From contig PDHQ01000315.1 of assembly GCA_003339415.1 (NCBI GenBank), positions 1-37,702 on the forward strand: a stretch of DNA of 37,702 nucleotides, read 5' to 3'. Of the stretch, positions 12,613 to 23,099 are shown one piece after another. A program made the position numbers and the translations under genes. Each line of letters starts with the position of its first letter. Positions within the stretch are counted from its first letter, which is position 1. This DNA is from Ophiocordyceps camponoti-saundersi (nom. inval.) (lineage: Eukaryota > Ascomycota > Sordariomycetes > Hypocreales > Ophiocordycipitaceae). Under the pieces are notes generated by a model, which did no database searches, had not been told where the DNA came from, and saw only the letters and a list, made by a program, of their open reading frames with translations.

Positions 12613-12842
12613 AAGTTTTTAAAATTAAAAACCTTAGAAAAGGGAACGTTATAAATAATATAATAATAAGAACCTTATATAAAATTTAATTAATTATTTT
12701 TACCTTATTAAGTTTTTCCGAAATACTCTTTCTTTTTTTATAAGAATAAAAATAACTAATTAACTAACTAACTATTATTTATACCTTATATTATTTTTTT
12801 ATAATAAAGTTTATAAAGTTATAAACTATAAAAAGGGGAATA
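12613..12842 (+). other. Element C-left 3' untranslated stretch with polypurine tract
   Basis: AT-rich, no coding signal. It ends in AAAAAGGGGAA immediately before the 3' LTR, as expected for the polypurine tract that primes plus-strand DNA synthesis in a plus-oriented LTR element. Confidence 0.6.
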
Positions 12843-13693
12843 TATAATAATTTAAAATATAAATACTAGTTAAAAGTATTATTTTTATTATATAAGTAGT
12901 ATTTATTATATAAATAGCTTAATAATATAATTTATATAATAAAAGTAAAAATACTAGTATTTAGTATTTAATTTATAGCTAAACTTTAGAAAGTTAAACT
13001 TTAGATAATAAGATAAGATAATAAAGATAAGAATAATAAATAAAATTTCTAAGATAAGAAGAATAGTTAGAAACAGTTAAAAATAAAAAAAAATATTAGC
13101 TATTATAAATAAAGAATTATCTATTATAATTTATTATTAATTAAAAGCTAATAGAATATAATAAAATAAAATAAAGCTATTTTATTCGCTAAGGAGGATA
13201 GTTAATTTAAAATTAAGGGTTAATTTTAAAGTAAGAATTTAATTTTAAAGTAAAAGAATATAATAGAAGTAAATAGAATAAGATAAAGCTATTTTATTTG
13301 CTAGTATATTTATAATATAAAGCTTCTACGGTATTTTAAAGCTTTCTAGCTAGCTTATATAATTAGATAGTTTTTTAGAGAAGGAAAATTATAAAAGGAA
13401 GGCTTCCTTCCCTCGAAAGGTTTTTCCTTTCCTTCTTCTCTAAGCTTTTAATCTAAATAATTTACACCTTAAAAGCTTACTCTTTATAACCTTCCCCTAC
13501 CTTATAAGATATTCCTATTTAGGAAGTTTTTACTTATTTATACTTTATAAATTTCCTATTCCGGCTACCTACTACCTGGTTAAAGTAAGTAAAGCCTCTT
13601 ACCTTCTTATTACCCCTTTTCTCTCCTTATTTTTAGAAGCTTAGATTAAAAGCTATAAGTAAGATTAGGTAATTATAAGTATAATCCGTAATA
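12843..13693 (+). repeat. Element C-left 3' LTR (851 bp)
   Basis: Matches 30,177-31,026 along its whole length. It starts TATAATAATTTA (TGTAATA expected before RIP) and ends GTAATA. It is very AT-rich in its first half, with GATA-rich runs near 13,000-13,035, and pyrimidine-rich further on. The outer flank is TTTAG, unlike the left flank AAGAG of the right-hand copy, so the two LTRs belong to different insertions of one family. Confidence 0.87.
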
Positions 13694-13989
13694 TTTAGCT
13701 TTTTCCACGTTCTCTTTTTTCCTCCTTAATACCTTTATATATGCTATTAGTAAATTAAATAGTTTCTATATTTTATTTTAGTTAATAAGGCGCTAGGTAA
13801 GGTATTTAACCTTAAAAAGTAAGACCGGCTCCTAGCTATAAATTAAGTAAAAGGCTAATATCTTATATAAGTTTTTAATAGCTATATAGTTAGCTAAGAT
13901 AGCTTAAGGTAAGAACTTAACTTATTTCCTTATTTCCTAAGCTATTTTTATAAAAGCTAAAAAGATTAACTAATACTTAACTTTAATAA

Positions 13990-14770
13990 TTAAGTTTACT
14001 TTAAAGTTATGTTTAGAAATAAGAATAACTTTTATACTAAAGTCTTCGAGGATTATTTAAAATATAAACTTAACTTTAAGGCTACTATCTATTATAGCTT
14101 TAAATAAAACTTCGTAATAGTAAATAATAAAAAGTATAAACTTTATTATAGCGGCTATTATAAAGTTTTTTACTAGTATAATTTTAACTTATTTAGTAAG
14201 GTTATTACGCGCTTTTAAGAGATACTTATACTTTTAATTAATTAGTATATACTAAGTATTTAAATAGATTTTTTTAAAAAGTTATTTAAAGGCTATTAGG
14301 ACTAAGCGTTCCTAAGGTTATTAGGGGTTGAATTTCTAGCAAATAAGGTAAGTTTAAATAGTAGCACTTATATAATTTTATAAGCTTAGCTACTAATAGC
14401 GTTTTTTAATAAAGTTATATATAACTTCTTTTCCTTTATAGCTTATTTACTTATAAAACCTAGTTATAATCTATTTTTATTATTTTTTTTTATTAATAAT
14501 TAGATAGGGGTACTATTTAAGCCTTATTATTATTATTATAATACTTTAGAGGCTATAAAAGTAGCTGCTAGAACCTTAGCAGTAAGTTAAGTAAGAAAAA
14601 CCTTTCTAAAAGAGGTAAAACCCCCCGCTATATAGTAAGACCGCGTCCGGCTTAGGGCTAGGCTAGGCGCTCTGCGCGTATAAAAAAAGTAATTATTAGT
14701 TATAGTAGTATTATATAATATAAGGAAAGATAAGGAAAGATAGATAAGATAAGGAAAAGATAATAATAGC
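13990..14770 (+). pseudogene. Unidentified coding-like relic
   Basis: One plus-strand frame stays largely open, with stops of the Gln/Trp type, and has a hydrophilic, protein-like composition: MFRNKNNFYTKVFEDYLKYK near 14,009, then LRLLGVEFLANKVSLNSS near 14,320, and a basic, Val/Arg-rich tail (DRVRLRARLGALRV) near 14,640. I do not recognise a family. It could be a captured host gene, a transposase or a gag. TpG and CpA survive slightly more often here (TTATGTTTAG, GGGTTGAATTTCTAGCAAAT). It lies just after the C-left LTR and has no recognisable partner. Confidence 0.35.
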
Positions 14771-14900
14771 GGCGGTATATACTGCCTATATGTGCTAGTA
14801 TATACCTCCCCGGCTTCTAAGTATATACTACTTAACCCTTAAGTATATAACTACGTACCTCCTTTATATATAGTATATACTTAAGTATATACCCCTTCTT
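14721..14900. repeat. GATA-type tandem tract and AAGTATATA repeats with palindrome
   Basis: At 14,721-14,767 the unit AAGGAAAGAT/AAGATAAGGA repeats imperfectly. From 14,775 to 14,892 the motif GTATATAC or AAGTATATA recurs at least five times, ending in the perfect 20-bp palindrome GTATATAC-TTAA-GTATATAC at 14,873-14,892. Such clusters occur in transposon termini and promoters, but no paired copy is visible in the window. Confidence 0.6.
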
Positions 14901-15239
14901 TAAGCTTTCCTAATCGGGAAGCCTTCCTAATTAGAAAGTTAGTTTTTATAAATTAGTAACTTAAGGCTTAAAAGTATATAAAAAAGGGGGGGGTCGCTCT
15001 TACTAGTATAAGCGGGCTATTATTATCTTATTATTTTTTTAATAATTTTAACTATATAAGTAATTCTTAGCGCGTATAACTAGTTTATAGCTAACCTATA
15101 CTAAAGTAAAATACCTGCTAAACCCGACTTTCCTTAAGCGGTATCTTATATAAAGTATATTAGTATACTTATTAGCTTTAAGGACTTTTATTAAGTATAA
15201 AAAAGTAAGTACTCGGCCCTAATATACGTTTATATCTGC
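14901..15239. other. Intergenic RIP-mutated DNA, no feature recognised
   Basis: Contains a run of eight G at 14,986-14,993 and TA-rich sequence. No repeat partner, coding frame or RNA gene is apparent. It may be an LTR or leader of the unidentified unit that follows. Confidence 0.4.
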
Positions 15240-16240
15240 TAATAACCGGGGTAAACTATCTAAGCGCAGCTTATATTAAATATGCGAATAATTATACTAG
15301 GTGCTAGCTAATTAACGATCCCGCTATAGCTAAAGCTATTCGCGCTGCGGTTAAGGTTACTTACTAGCTAAGCTTCGATTATAACGCTTAAATAATAAGT
15401 AATATCGGGGTTATATCGGGTCCGCGGTAAATCCTATACTAATAAGTATAATAGAAAAATATAATTTAGCGCGTTAAAGAGATACGCGCTATCGCGTATT
15501 ATAATAATATTTACGCTAATTAAGTTATATAAGCGGCCGCTAGCTACGTACTATTCTAAAGCTTATAGCCTCCTATTATTAAGGAGGACTTTATTATTAA
15601 TATAACTAAGAGTTTAACTAGCGCTAACTAACTTATTACTATTATATTAGCTTAGATATAAAAATAATATATTTTCTATATATAAGTAATTAACTTTTTT
15701 AAATAATTAATTAAGAAGCTACGCTATATCCGCCGCGCTATTAAGAATAAAGCTAGCTTATAAGGAAGCTTATCTCTTACTAATTATCCTCCTATCCTTT
15801 ATACTCCGCCTCTTATTACTAATTCCGCTTTTACTTTAGTACTTATTAAGTTTAAGTTTAAGTTAGAGGCTAATAAGCTTAGTAAGCTTAAGATTACTTT
15901 TACCCTAAGCGTTAAGGTTACCCCCGCCGCTAAAGAGGATATTATTAGCGCCCGTGCTATAACCGCGCCGCCTCCTTATAAAGAGATTTTTAGTTCTATT
16001 TAAAATAGTTTAGTTAATAATATATCTAGTAACGAAAACTTTATAACGCCGGTTAGTAATTATACCGCGTCTAGTAAGGAGGAGAAGCTAGCGGTAGAGG
16101 AGAAGTAGGTAGCTTTAGTTCGCGCCTATAGTTATAATTAAGGTTAAGGCCGCGGCTAAGGCTACGGCTATAATAATTATAGTTAGTTTTACGCTTCGCG
16201 TAGTTAATTTAATACCTTATATATAGTTAAGATAGTTTAG
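15240..16240 (+). pseudogene. Unidentified coding-like relic with Gly/Arg-rich tail
   Basis: A plus-strand frame of about 300 codons looks protein-like: KAIRAAVKVTY near 15,330, a charged Pro-containing middle (PPPYKEIFSS, then KEEKLAVEEK near 16,090), and a Gly/Arg/Tyr-rich end near 16,150-16,200 with GRG and GYGYNNYS around RIP stops. The opposite strand in the same phase is Arg/Leu-rich and less natural. The RG-rich end suggests a nucleic-acid-binding, gag-like protein, but no zinc knuckle is convincing and no family is recognised. It ends about 250 bp before repeat E1. Confidence 0.35.
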
Positions 16241-16495
16241 CTTTAGGGCTAAGTAAGCGGCTAGTAAGATAAATAATAAAGTTATCGCTATAAAGTAGTT
16301 TTTATATATTTATTATAAGGCTAAAGGCCCTATCTCCTCTATTTATTTTACTTTTATAAAGTAATATTATAAGGTTAAATTAATATAGTTATTTAAGTAA
16401 AAGAAACTAATATATAAGTTTAGCTATAAATTAAAGGTTATTAAGCGCTTTAGTAAGGTTACGCTAGTCTTATATTAATAATAATAATATTTATA

Positions 16496-18335
16496 TACTA
16501 GTATGCTTAATATATAGCTTAGAACTATCCTATATATATTCTAAGAGTAGGAAAAACTAGAGAACTTAGAGTAAAACCCTCCCCTTAAGCGTTACCTTAG
16601 TTTAGGGCCGGACTAGGTCCGCACCCGGCACTCTATACCTTAGATAGGTCTAGTAATAATAAGTAATTAAGAAGCTAATATTTCCTCCGGAGCGGAGTCC
16701 GCGGTAGTAAGAGTATACGTAAGCTAGGTCCGGTACGGAGTCCGTATAGCTACTTATTTTCCTAAGCGTTATCGTTACTATAAACCGAATCTCCGCGCTT
16801 AATTATAGTATCCTAAATAATCTATTCGATCGAGGCTTTATTAATATAATTAAGGAATATATAAAGGTTTTACTAGCTTATAACGGACCCCGTTATAGCT
16901 AATTTCGAAAAGCGGCCTAATTATTATAGCGGAGCCGTAGATAAGTTCGGAAAGGGGGTCGGAGGCGGAGCTACTATATTCGCTTTTTAGCGTTTCCGCC
17001 CCGGCTATTATTAAACTCTAGTTAGCGCTAAAGGGGGAGGAGGGGCGGTATATATAGAGTTTCGATCTATAAATCTCCGGGGTTAGGAAATATAAGTATC
17101 TTTCGCCTAGTCTTACGCCGCTCTTATTTTAAGGTAAAGTTAACTTTACCTAGGGTAAATCTTTTAATAAAAAGGGTAATAATACGGTCTTTTTCCGTAC
17201 GCTATAAAGTAAGCTAACTTACCTTTTATATATAAAGAGGCGGAGTACTAGCTATATTATAGCTTTATTATATAATATTTAGTAATATATTTAAGCTAGT
17301 AGTATTTAAAATATTATTAAAATTAGACTTTTAGCTTATAAGGTTTTATATTAAAAATCTCCGCTTATACTATTATACCCTTATTATAAATTTAGTTTAT
17401 ATTTATTACGCTATTAATAATAACTATAAGGGAACTCTGCTAAGTTCCTAAATAATATCTCTTTATATATAATCGTATTATTAAAACCTTATTTAATAAC
17501 TTAATCTCCTTCTAAAAGGCTTCCTTATTACCTTATTATAAGGCCCGCGCTAGCACCCTTTTTATAATAAGAGTATAACCTCCGCTAGTTAAGTATACCT
17601 TTTCTCTAAAAATAATATAAAGCTACCTTAAATTAGACTAAAGCTTATAAATAGTATTTTAGAATACTATCGTAATATCGCTACTAGGTAATTTCCTTAC
17701 TATAAGGGCTTAGCTTTACTTATAAAGTCCGCGGTTAATATTTATTATAATTACTTTAAGGCCTCGGACCTAGAGCGGAGTAGCGATAAAGTTAAAGTAA
17801 ATTATAAGCTAATACTTATATCGCCTAAGAACTTATTTTTTAATAATCTTCTTTAGCGCTTTAGCTATAACTATAGCTTATATCGGAGAAATTCCGCTCC
17901 CCCTAAAATTATAAAAAAGAGAGGAAATTATAACTATAATAGCCGAGAAAATATTATTAATCGATAAAGTTAGAGTAGGGGGGGCGCCTCCCTAAACCCT
18001 CTCGGACTTCGCTACTTATTTAATAATTACTTATATAAAAACTAAGGCGTTTCCCGAAATAATTTTATTAATACTTACCTTAGCTTCTAATAAGGTAAGA
18101 GGTATAGTAAACTTTTAGGTCCGAGTTTACTATAATTCGGAGTAAAGCTATATTCTAAGTAAAAAATTTTCGCGGTTATAATTAACTTATATAGCGTTAC
18201 CCTCCCCCTTAGAACCGCTCCGGGCGCGGCTTAAGGCTATTATTATAAGGTAATAGAAAAAGCGGAGTCCGCTTATAATATAAGAATAAGAGGTTTATAT
18301 CCGCGTTACTATAAGCGCGGGATCTGTAAAATATA
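16496..18335 (+). repeat. Repeat E, copy 1 (1,840 bp)
   Basis: Matches 25,220-27,059 along its whole length with only small indels and mostly C/T and G/A differences. It begins TACTAGTAT (TGCTAGTAT in copy 2) and ends AAATATA, which fits a TG...CA LTR after RIP, but the outer flanks (TTATA left; copy 2 TAAAA right) do not make a clear target duplication. It is clearly less AT-rich than its neighbours and contains a palindrome at 17,132-17,151. From about 17,480 to 18,060 a plus-strand frame looks coding (LKLINSILEYYRNIATR; SAVNIYYNYFKASDLERSS; NSAPPKIIKKRGNYNYNS). Coding content would be unusual in an LTR, so it may be a segment of an unknown element. Confidence 0.8.
17132..17151. repeat. 20-bp perfect palindrome in repeat E copy 1
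   Basis: AGGTAAAGTT/AACTTTACCT is a perfect inverted repeat. The surrounding bases (TTTTA left, AGGGTAAA right) suggest a once longer palindrome. The same site in copy 2 at 25,851-25,879 reads TTTTAAGGTAAAGTT-AACTTTACTTAAAA with one base lost from the right arm. Confidence 0.85.
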
Positions 18336-18339
18336 CTAG

Positions 18340-21300
18340 TCTTATATTAGTTACTAGTTAGTATTAAAAAGTAGCTTATTTTTATAAGTAAAAGTATAGT
18401 TAAGAAAGATATACGGTATAGTTTTATTATTATTATTATAAGGGCAGCGTCTTAAAATTACTTTAAGGACCTTATAAGCTTAGAGAAAAAAATTAAGCTT
18501 AATATATTTAGTTTAAAGTTATATAAGTGCTATACTAATAAACTTAGGAAGTTTTTTATAAATATATAAGGCGGTCCTAGCTTTAAGCTATAGCGGTTTA
18601 TTAATAAGGTAGCTATAAGACTACCCGTGCTTTTTAAGCTTACCTTCTTAGGAATACTATTAAAGGAGCTACTCTTCTTAGAGTTTAGTATTAAAGTTAT
18701 ATCGTATATATCTAGCCTCCGGTTTAGGTTTAGTTTATATCTTATAGAATTCCTCTAAGTCTTATAATACTTAATATCTCTATTAACAAGGGCGCCCCCT
18801 ACGCTTATATTTAACTTACCTAGTAGCTTTTTTTACTATAGTGCGGATAAGGTTTACTATACTTATATAATAAAGGCGGTAATAAATATAAGCTATTTAG
18901 TAAGTAAAATATAAGTTAAGGGGGGGGATAAAAGCTTTTATTTTAATATAATAAAGAGGGGTAGCTTTATAAGCTTTAATAATAACTTTTAGGTATTTAG
19001 ATTATTTTATAGCTAGCGCTTTTATAACGGGGCTATATAGTTTCCCCCTTAATTATATAAGTAAAGTAAACTAAGATATACCGAATATAATTACTAATTT
19101 AATAGCTTTAGTATAAACCTCCCTTACTTTTAATAAGGTATAACTTTATATTAATATAGTAATCTTAGTAAAGGCTAGGTACTAGCGCTTAAGTTTAGCG
19201 GCGAGTTTTAAAAAGTAAGACTTTTATTAAAGTTTACGGTATAGCTAAACCTCTAAAAGTCTCACCTCCTATATAGGCTAAACCGTCTCTATACTAAGCT
19301 AAAGCTAAGTTATATCCGCTTTCCTAGCCTTCGTAAAATATATTAACTCGCTTTTAGCTAGCTAAAAGGTTATTTTATACTTAAGGGCTTATTATTCGTA
19401 GATTCGCTACGCCCGCTTAAGTTAGAAAAGTACCTAGGCTTTATTACGTCTAATACTAAGTATATTAATATTATTAGCGAAGCTTATTATAAGTAATCTA
19501 ATTATTAGGTTTAGATATTAGTATAATAAAGATATATATAATAGGAAAAGGACTAGTAATATAGGGGACTTTTAGGGGACCTTTTACTAAATTAGGAAAG
19601 CGTTACTAAGCTTATAATTAAACTTAAGTTACGAGGTTTTAGCGGTAAGATAAGAATAAATAAATACTATAACCTATTCGGGAAAGCTTAGGTAATTAAG
19701 AATAATTATTAGCTTATCGTAAAAAATATAATTAAAAGCTTTAATAAAGTTTAGTAAGAGGAGTAAAGCGGTACCGCCTTAATTTTAAATAATCTTAATA
19801 GTTTTAGTAAATATAAGGATTATAATATTAGTAAAGCGTTATAGCTTATTACTTATTTAGCTATTTAGAAGGATATTAGCTATTTCCGCTACGGACGCTA
19901 TTTTCCTAGCGATAATTATTTCTAAAACCTTCCTTATTATATTAAGGAGCGAAATCGGCCTATACCTGCCCGGGGTATAGTATATAGCTAGTAATTTACT
20001 TACCTTATAGATAACTATAATATTAGAGGCTTTAAATCGTAATAGGAAGTAGCCGCTATTAATATAGCTTTAGAAGATTTTTTAGAAAACTTAGATAAAG
20101 GGGGGTCCGTATATTTTTAGGAACTTAACTAAGATCCTATTAGGGCTAGCGGATTTCTATAAGGCGATTAAGAAAAAGGCAGAGTAAATATTATTAATAG
20201 TAATTAAATATTTAATATAAAAGGGAGGGAAGGGTTTATCTAAGGTAAGAGGAGGGGCTAAGGTAGTAAGAGTAGGGAAGAATTACTAGCTAAGTAAGAT
20301 CGCTTTATCCGAGAAGGTAGATATTAAGTTTAAGTTAAGGCTTTTCTATAGCGTTAATATATATATAGGCTCCGGCGGGGCCTAGCTTCGAAGCTAGGCC
20401 TAATATTTTATTATCTAAAATATTACTAAGTTTATTAAGATACTATTAAGGAAGTTACGCTAGGCGCTATAACGGGCCGCGCCGATTGCGAACTTTTACG
20501 CTTTTATTACTTTCTAATAGTTTTACTAGTAAAAGTTAGTAAAGTTAGCTTTCTAATATTTTCGGGCTTACTTAGCGGCCGCTATAATAGCCGCCGTTAC
20601 TTAATTTTACTAGTTCTATATTATAAGGTATATATAAACGCGTAATAGTATTATAATCTTTACTATTATTTCTAGTTATTTATATAGTAAAGTAACTACT
20701 CTTTTTAAGTTTTCGGGTATAAAGGTACGGTATAGTTTAGGCTTAAGTTAGTTCCGTGCCTTAGCTATAAATATATCTAAGTAAAAGGAGCGCTAGATTT
20801 TAGTTAATATAATATTAGGGCAGAGGTTAGTATTTACGTAGATAACTTATAAAATATAGTCGGAGCTAATAAGGTTAAAGTTATTTTCTTAATATATCGC
20901 GCGGTAATTTAGCGTAGCTTAGGCTAAGTTAATAGTGCTAGTTTATTTATTATATATTTCCTAAGTAACTTCGCCTAAAAGCGTAATAAGTCCGAGACGG
21001 AGGCTAATTACGAGATCGAGGAAGTTAGCTACTTTAGGGGAGGACCTTTCGTAGTAGTCTTATAAGGGGTAGTAGAGGTTAAAGTTACTATATAAAAAGG
21101 TAGCTGTTAGGATTAAGTTAAGGTAAAGAAGGTCGCGCTATAAGAGGGGGCTAAATTAGATTACCGATAAGGGTAAGTAAATAGATATAATTTATAATAA
21201 GGGTATAGTATAGAAAAAAATAGAAGCTATATCGGGTATAATAAAAGGTATCTAAAGGGAGGGGTTTAGTTATTTATAAATATAGAGAATTACTTAATTA

Positions 21301-21400
21301 CTAAAGTTTATAAGTTTATATAATAAGATATTAGGAAGCAGAGGGCGTTTAAATTAGTTATATTATAGTTTCTATAAATAAATAAGATTATAGCTAATAG
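18340..21400 (-). pseudogene. Tad-like LINE ORF2: endonuclease and reverse transcriptase
   Basis: Read right to left. The endonuclease (about 21,330-20,780) keeps the signature order SNFNLYYPL (GDFNLHHPLW expected), then ERSSPKVANFLDLV, then the STIDLAWAT site as STINLA-stop-ATLNYRA, and HWENNFNL as Y-stop-ENNFNL. RT (about 20,170-19,250) shows YRPISLLNIIRKVLE near 19,950, the PQGSP box as V-P-stop-K-S-P, and the catalytic FADD box at 19,455-19,481 as F-A-N-N-I-N-I-L, both Asp codons changed to Asn by RIP. The remainder to 18,340 is coding-like, but an RNase H could not be confirmed. In the live element ORF2 nicks the target and copies the RNA onto it. Confidence 0.84.
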
Positions 21401-21469
21401 GGCTACGAAGCGCGGTATAAATAAAATAGTTATATTTTTATATATTTTAAAAAAGGGTTTTAATCTTTA

Positions 21470-23075
21470 TTAGGAGTAAGGGAGGTAAAAGTTTACGATT
21501 ATATTAGGGTAAAAGAGGGGGCGGAAAGAGGGGTAAGGGAGGGGGCGGAGGAGGGTATAATAAAAGGGGAAGGGGTAGGAGGGGGAGGATAAGTTCCCTA
21601 AGCTCTGCCGTTACCCTATCCGCTATAAGGTCCGGGGGTAGCGCCGCTCCCGCCTTAGCCTTTTTTCGGTGCCGGGGTAAGCTTATTATTTATATTAAAG
21701 CGGAGTATAGCTTATAACTATATAAGGGCTATATATAACCGCTTCTAGGACTAAACTTTAATAAAGCTATTACTAATTTAAAATTAGGTTAGCTAAGAGT
21801 AGTTTTAAAACTTATAAGGTTAGTATACGTAATTACTATATACTTAGTTTTAGTATACTTTCGCGGTAAAGTAGTCTCGGGACTATAAGGCGTAGTTCCC
21901 CTTATATAGGATATAGTTCTTAGTGCTAGTTTCGGAGAGAGCTAAATATACGCTCTCTTTTTCCGGGTACGCTACGGCTACGTATATTTCGTAATATAGC
22001 TACTCTTAATAATATTTCGCTATATACTTATATTAGTAATATTAGTAATATTATTAAGGTTATATTATATTATTATAAACTTCTATATAGGAGATTTTTA
22101 TATTTATAATTAAGCTATTTTATATAAGTTTATTAGCGTCCGTTATATTAGTAATTCCTAAAATAATATAAGTGCGCGTAGCTCCCTTACTATAAAGCTA
22201 AAGCGCTTAAACTTAGGCGATATTAACTTTATTATACTTCTTAATCTATTATAAGAGTATATCTTAGTTATTATAAGCGGCCCCTACTTATACTCCCTTC
22301 GCTATAATAGAGAAGGTTTTCTAGCTACGAACCGCCCCCTTACTAAAAATAATAGGGATTTACTTAACTAAGCTTACTTATTTTTTATATTCTAAATAAA
22401 ATATAACTATTATATCTTTATTAAGGAGTTATCTTATAGCTAATATAGCCTTATATTTTAAAGCTATATTCGCAGCTTATATAATCTCTTATAAGGTTAG
22501 CTATAAGGTATCTATATTAATTATAATATTTTTTATAAATATAGTAACTTCTTTATTAGAGTAACTAAGGATAGGTTTAACTATTATACCGCTAGTAGTA
22601 ACTACGGAAGCTTATAATAGCTAAGTTAGACTAGTATTAAGGCTAATAATTTATAGGAGTGCTTTTTATATAGCTTAAGTAATTATTTTCTTAATTAACT
22701 TAGTAATCTTAGGTAAAAGTTAGGTAATATTCTAATTTAGGGGGGTTACGAATTTCTTATAAAGTTTAGCTTTAAGAGCTACTATAATATTTTAGGCGTT
22801 AGAGAACGCCGCGGTAAGTATTACCGCGGCTAGTTTATTATAAGCTTTCTTTATATCGCTATCGTAAAGGTCCCGCACCTGCTCCGCTTCTCCTCCTATT
22901 CCGACGCTATTATTATATTATCTTTAGCTAGACTAGGGGTGCTATAGGGACTATCCTAGTCCCTGCGCACCCCTATTTACGATTATAGGCGCGTCGCTTA
23001 CCTCTTAGGCCCTAGCCGAAGCCGCCGCGGGCGCTATTAACTCCTTCTTAGTAATAAATATATAGTAAAGAGCGA
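21470..23075 (-). pseudogene. Tad-like LINE ORF1: nucleic-acid-binding gag-like protein
   Basis: Minus-strand relic of about 530 codons. It begins with an Ala-rich segment (KELIAPAAASARA near 23,040), then a helical region (DSDIKKAYNKLAAVILTAAFSNA), then the Tad-family part LLNKDIIVIF...LEYKK and SLIINIKISYIEVYNNI. At about 22,010-22,050 a CCHC knuckle reads Y-Y-stop-Y-Y-stop-Y-K-Y-I-A-K-Y-Y, where CYQCHQYGHIAKHC would be expected. A Pro-rich tail follows (about 21,480-21,600 reads PLLPLPLLLYPPPPPP). It precedes ORF2 without recognisable spacer. Confidence 0.82.
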
Positions 23076-23099
23076 AAGATTAAGTAATAAGTCCTATCC

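Larger units (their letters stand above)
18340..23090 (-). mobile_element. Tad-like non-LTR retrotransposon (LINE), near complete
   Basis: About 4.75 kb on the minus strand with the Tad1-clade order: an ORF1 CCHC protein, then an ORF2 with apurinic-type endonuclease and reverse transcriptase. No terminal repeats are seen. Its 5' end (about 23,090) interrupts the pol of gypsy D in the linker after RNase H. Its 3' end abuts the end of repeat E1. No poly-A tail or target duplication could be fixed by eye. All domains carry RIP stops, so it is dead. Confidence 0.85.

Noticed and set aside
18600..20360. Long plus-strand coding-like frame over the LINE
   Set aside because: It looked natural at first, but the minus strand gives the ordered Tad endonuclease and RT motifs including FADD as FANN. 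The plus frame is a shadow. This also lowers confidence in the other unidentified plus frames.
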